DNA from: Pedobacter steynii
Lineage (GTDB): Bacteria > Bacteroidota > Bacteroidia > Sphingobacteriales > Sphingobacteriaceae
Assembly: GCF_001721645.1 (NCBI RefSeq)
Contig: NZ_CP017141.1
Location: 2,666,001 to 2,730,000, forward strand
Direction: 5' to 3'
DNA length: 64,000 nucleotides
A model generated the notes under the pieces. It ran no database searches. It saw only the letters and a list, made by a program, of their open reading frames with translations, and was not told the DNA's origin. Shown here piece by piece: positions 62,293-64,000 of the stretch (its first letter is position 1; each line of letters starts with the position of its first letter). The translations under genes were made by a program, and so were the position numbers.

Positions 62293-63564
62293 TTACATCA
62301 GGTCAAACCCAATATCTTCTCTAAAATATTTGCCGTCAAAATAAATACGTGCTGCATCTCCTGTCGCCGATTGTAAAGCATCAAACTGATTATCCTGTAG
62401 ACTGCTTACTGCCAGGACCCTTCCGCCGTTAGTTTTTACGACTCCACCTTCAAGAGATGTTCCTGCGTGAAATACCAGGGAATTGCGGACATTATCAATT
62501 CCGGTGATAGACTTTCCTTTTTCGTACTCTCCAGGGTAACCACCTGCAACAATCATCACTGTTGCTGCATTTTTAGGGCTGATCTTTAATTTATAGTCTT
62601 TTAATTTTTTCTTAGTCGTGGCAACGAAAAGCTCTACCAGGTCATTTTCTATACGAGGAATCACACTTTCTGTTTCCGGATCTCCCATACGGCAGTTGTA
62701 TTCGATGATCAATGGTTGATCACCAACCTTGAACAAGCCAAAGAAGATAAATCCGGTATAATCAATTTTGTCTTTCTTTAAACCGTTAATCGTAGGAATG
62801 ATAATTTCCTGTTCTACTTTGGTCATGAAAGCCTGGTCAGCAAAAGGAACCGGGGATACGGAACCCATGCCTCCGGTATTCAGACCTGTGTCTGCCTGTC
62901 CGATACGCTTGTAATCTTTTGCCTCAGGAAGGATCACATAGTTTTCTCCATCTGTCAATACAAAAACTGAAAGCTCTATTCCAGTTAAAAATTCTTCTAT
63001 CACAACCGTACTTCCGGCATTGCCGAATTTACCACCCAACATCAGTTTTAGCTCCGCTTGTGCCTCTGAAATAGTATCCAGAATCAAAACACCTTTACCT
63101 GCTGCTAAGCCATCTGCTTTTAGAACAATTGGAAGTGCATGTGATTCCAGGTATTTTAAACCTTCTTCCAGGGTCTCGTTTGTGAAAGATCTGGATCCCG
63201 GGGTAGGAATGCCATGACGTGCCATAAATTGTTTAGAGAAATCCTTGCTTCCTTCCAGAATTGCACCTTCTTTTTTAGGGCCAATTACCGGGATATGAGA
63301 CAGCTCATCATCATTGGCAAAAAAATCATGGATGCCATTTACCAGAGGTTCTTCCGGGCCAACTACTAACAGGTCTATAGCCTCTTTTAAAGCCAATGCC
63401 TTTACCGCCTCGAAATCATTCGGATTAAGGTTGATGTTTTTGCCATAAGCACCAGTTCCACCGTTGCCTGGAGCAATAAATAGTTGAGAACATTCAGGTG
63501 ATTGACTCATTTTCCAGGCTAAAGCACTTTCTCTGCCGCCAGAACCTAATAGTAAGATATTCAT
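62293..63564 (-). CDS. purD: Phosphoribosylamine-glycine ligase (GARS)
   Basis: 423 residues, full length. It starts MNILLLGSGGRESALAWKM. ATP-grasp motifs are KADGLAAGKGVLI and VVIEEFLTGIELSVFVLTDG, plus GLNTGGMGSVSPVPF and IIEYNCRMGDPETESV (metal ligands). It catalyses the second step of purine synthesis. A reverse-strand TATATTTG at 63625-63632 is the likely -7 element; no other pur gene is in the window. Confidence 0.97.
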   Translation of the reverse strand: MNILLLGSGGRESALAWKMSQSPECSQLFIAPGNGGTGAYGKNINLNPNDFEAVKALALKEAIDLLVVGPEEPLVNGIHDFFANDDELSHIPVIGPKKEGAILEGSKDFSKQFMARHGIPTPGSRSFTNETLEEGLKYLESHALPIVLKADGLAAGKGVLILDTISEAQAELKLMLGGKFGNAGSTVVIEEFLTGIELSVFVLTDGENYVILPEAKDYKRIGQADTGLNTGGMGSVSPVPFADQAFMTKVEQEIIIPTINGLKKDKIDYTGFIFFGLFKVGDQPLIIEYNCRMGDPETESVIPRIENDLVELFVATTKKKLKDYKLKISPKNAATVMIVAGGYPGEYEKGKSITGIDNVRNSLVFHAGTSLEGGVVKTNGGRVLAVSSLQDNQFDALQSATGDAARIYFDGKYFREDIGFDLM

Positions 63565-63624
63565 CTATGTATGGTTTGTTGTTTGAATTGTTAGAGATGG
63601 AGAACCCTATCCGGTTCATATTGG

Positions 63625-63632
63625 CAAATATA
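63625..63632 (-). promoter_or_regulatory. Candidate -7 element for purD
   Basis: TATATTTG on the reverse strand fits TAnnTTTG; TGTG lies 18 bp further upstream where TTTG is expected. The leader to the ATG would be about 55 nt. No PurR-like operator recognised. Confidence 0.4.
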
Positions 63633-63772
63633 CCGCTTTAGCTAAATTATCACAGTTTAAGTTTGAAATTATGGAATAAAGCTTTGAGCAGGATACTTTT
63701 TAATGAAATTATATTTTAGAAACTTGTAATTTTTAGTTCCACCTTTACGACTTACCCCACAAATAAAAGAAG

Positions 63773-64000
63773 ATGGAGAAAGCATTTATCAAAATGATAA
63801 ACGAACATCGGGGGATAATCTATAAGGTTTGCAACCTGTACTGTCTGGAAAAGGAGTATAAGAAAGATCTTTTCCAGGAAATCGTATTACAGCTTTGGAA
63901 ATCATTTCCCTCGTTTAGAAATGAATCACAGCAAAGTACCTGGATGTATCGGGTTGCCTTAAATACCGCCATCACTATTTTTAGAAAGGAAAGCAGGGCT
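63773..64000 (+). CDS. RNA polymerase ECF-type sigma factor, N-terminal part (cut by window edge)
   Basis: 76 residues visible from ATG 63773 (MEKAFIKMINEHRG). Region 2 is present: IIYKVCNLYCLEKEYKKDLFQEIVLQLWKSFPSFRNESQQSTWMYRVALNTAITIFRK when read in parts, with the WxYR-type core. Region 4 is outside the window. The cysteines in the NLYC stretch and the LQLWKSFP pattern match a common Bacteroidota ECF group. No anti-sigma gene is visible. Confidence 0.85.
   Translation, partial: MEKAFIKMINEHRGIIYKVCNLYCLEKEYKKDLFQEIVLQLWKSFPSFRNESQQSTWMYRVALNTAITIFRKESRA

Overview
The window looks like chromosome of a Bacteroidota bacterium of the Sphingobacteriaceae, most likely Pedobacter or a close relative. 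The signs are many SusC/TonB-type outer-membrane receptors with carboxypeptidase-regulatory N-domains, an ECF sigma / FecR anti-sigma / STN-receptor / DUF4249 operon, lipoproteins ending their signals in GCKK or SCxx, few Shine-Dalgarno sites, and promoters of the form TTG-N19-21-TAnnTTTG. About 60 genes are present; only the first (receptor, 3' end missing) and the last (sigma factor, 3' end missing) are cut by the window edge. I see no insertion sequence, intact tRNA, rRNA or CRISPR array.

Layout. 1-9.6 kb: receptor fragment, thioredoxin-like protein, ClpS, FabH-like synthase, then a leftward operon (MG2/plug protein, enoyl-CoA isomerase, dienoyl-CoA reductase), dcd, phosphopantetheinyl transferase and lipB. 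9.6-18 kb: small membrane proteins, GDSL hydrolase, and RDD divergent from a SpoIIM / membrane protein / DUF4129 / DUF4350 / MoxR / DUF58 operon. 18-27.2 kb, all leftward: serine dehydratase, MgtC, and the housekeeping block miaB, sigma-54 activator, lptE, TPR-like protein, secG, groES, groEL. 27.3-29.1 kb: methyltransferase/glycosyltransferase pair. 29.2-38.4 kb: CHRD lipoprotein, sigma, FecR, receptor, DUF4249, then two AsmA-like paralogues. 38.7-40.3 kb: a MACPF-domain lipoprotein. 40.4-47.4 kb: a putative phytate-use operon (receptor, beta-helix lipoprotein, beta-propeller phytase) with a TPR-HTH regulator upstream. 47.6-49.1 kb: two orphan genes and a degenerate tRNA 3'-end-like scrap. 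49.1-56.4 kb, leftward: DPP-IV, ilvE, SUFU-domain protein, tryptophan dioxygenase, a SerB/SerA hybrid and an epimerase. 56.5-64 kb: arginase-fold protein, TlpA-like thioredoxin, DUF6266 protein, outer-membrane protein, lipoyl-domain protein, purD and a sigma factor.

Working units with a clear logic: (i) the isomerase and reductase at 3.2-4.8 kb are the two auxiliary enzymes for beta-oxidation of unsaturated fatty acids; (ii) receptor + beta-helix lipoprotein + phytase would harvest phytate phosphate; (iii) sigma/FecR/STN-receptor/DUF4249 is a trans-envelope signalling unit; (iv) MoxR-DUF58 with its membrane partners is an envelope-associated AAA+ system. The most unusual single genes are the MACPF lipoprotein with C-terminal repeats (a candidate secreted antibacterial pore-former), the phosphoserine phosphatase fused to a phosphoglycerate dehydrogenase that has lost its NAD domain, the arginase-fold protein with half its metal ligands replaced, and the lipoyl domain on an unrecognised N-terminal region.
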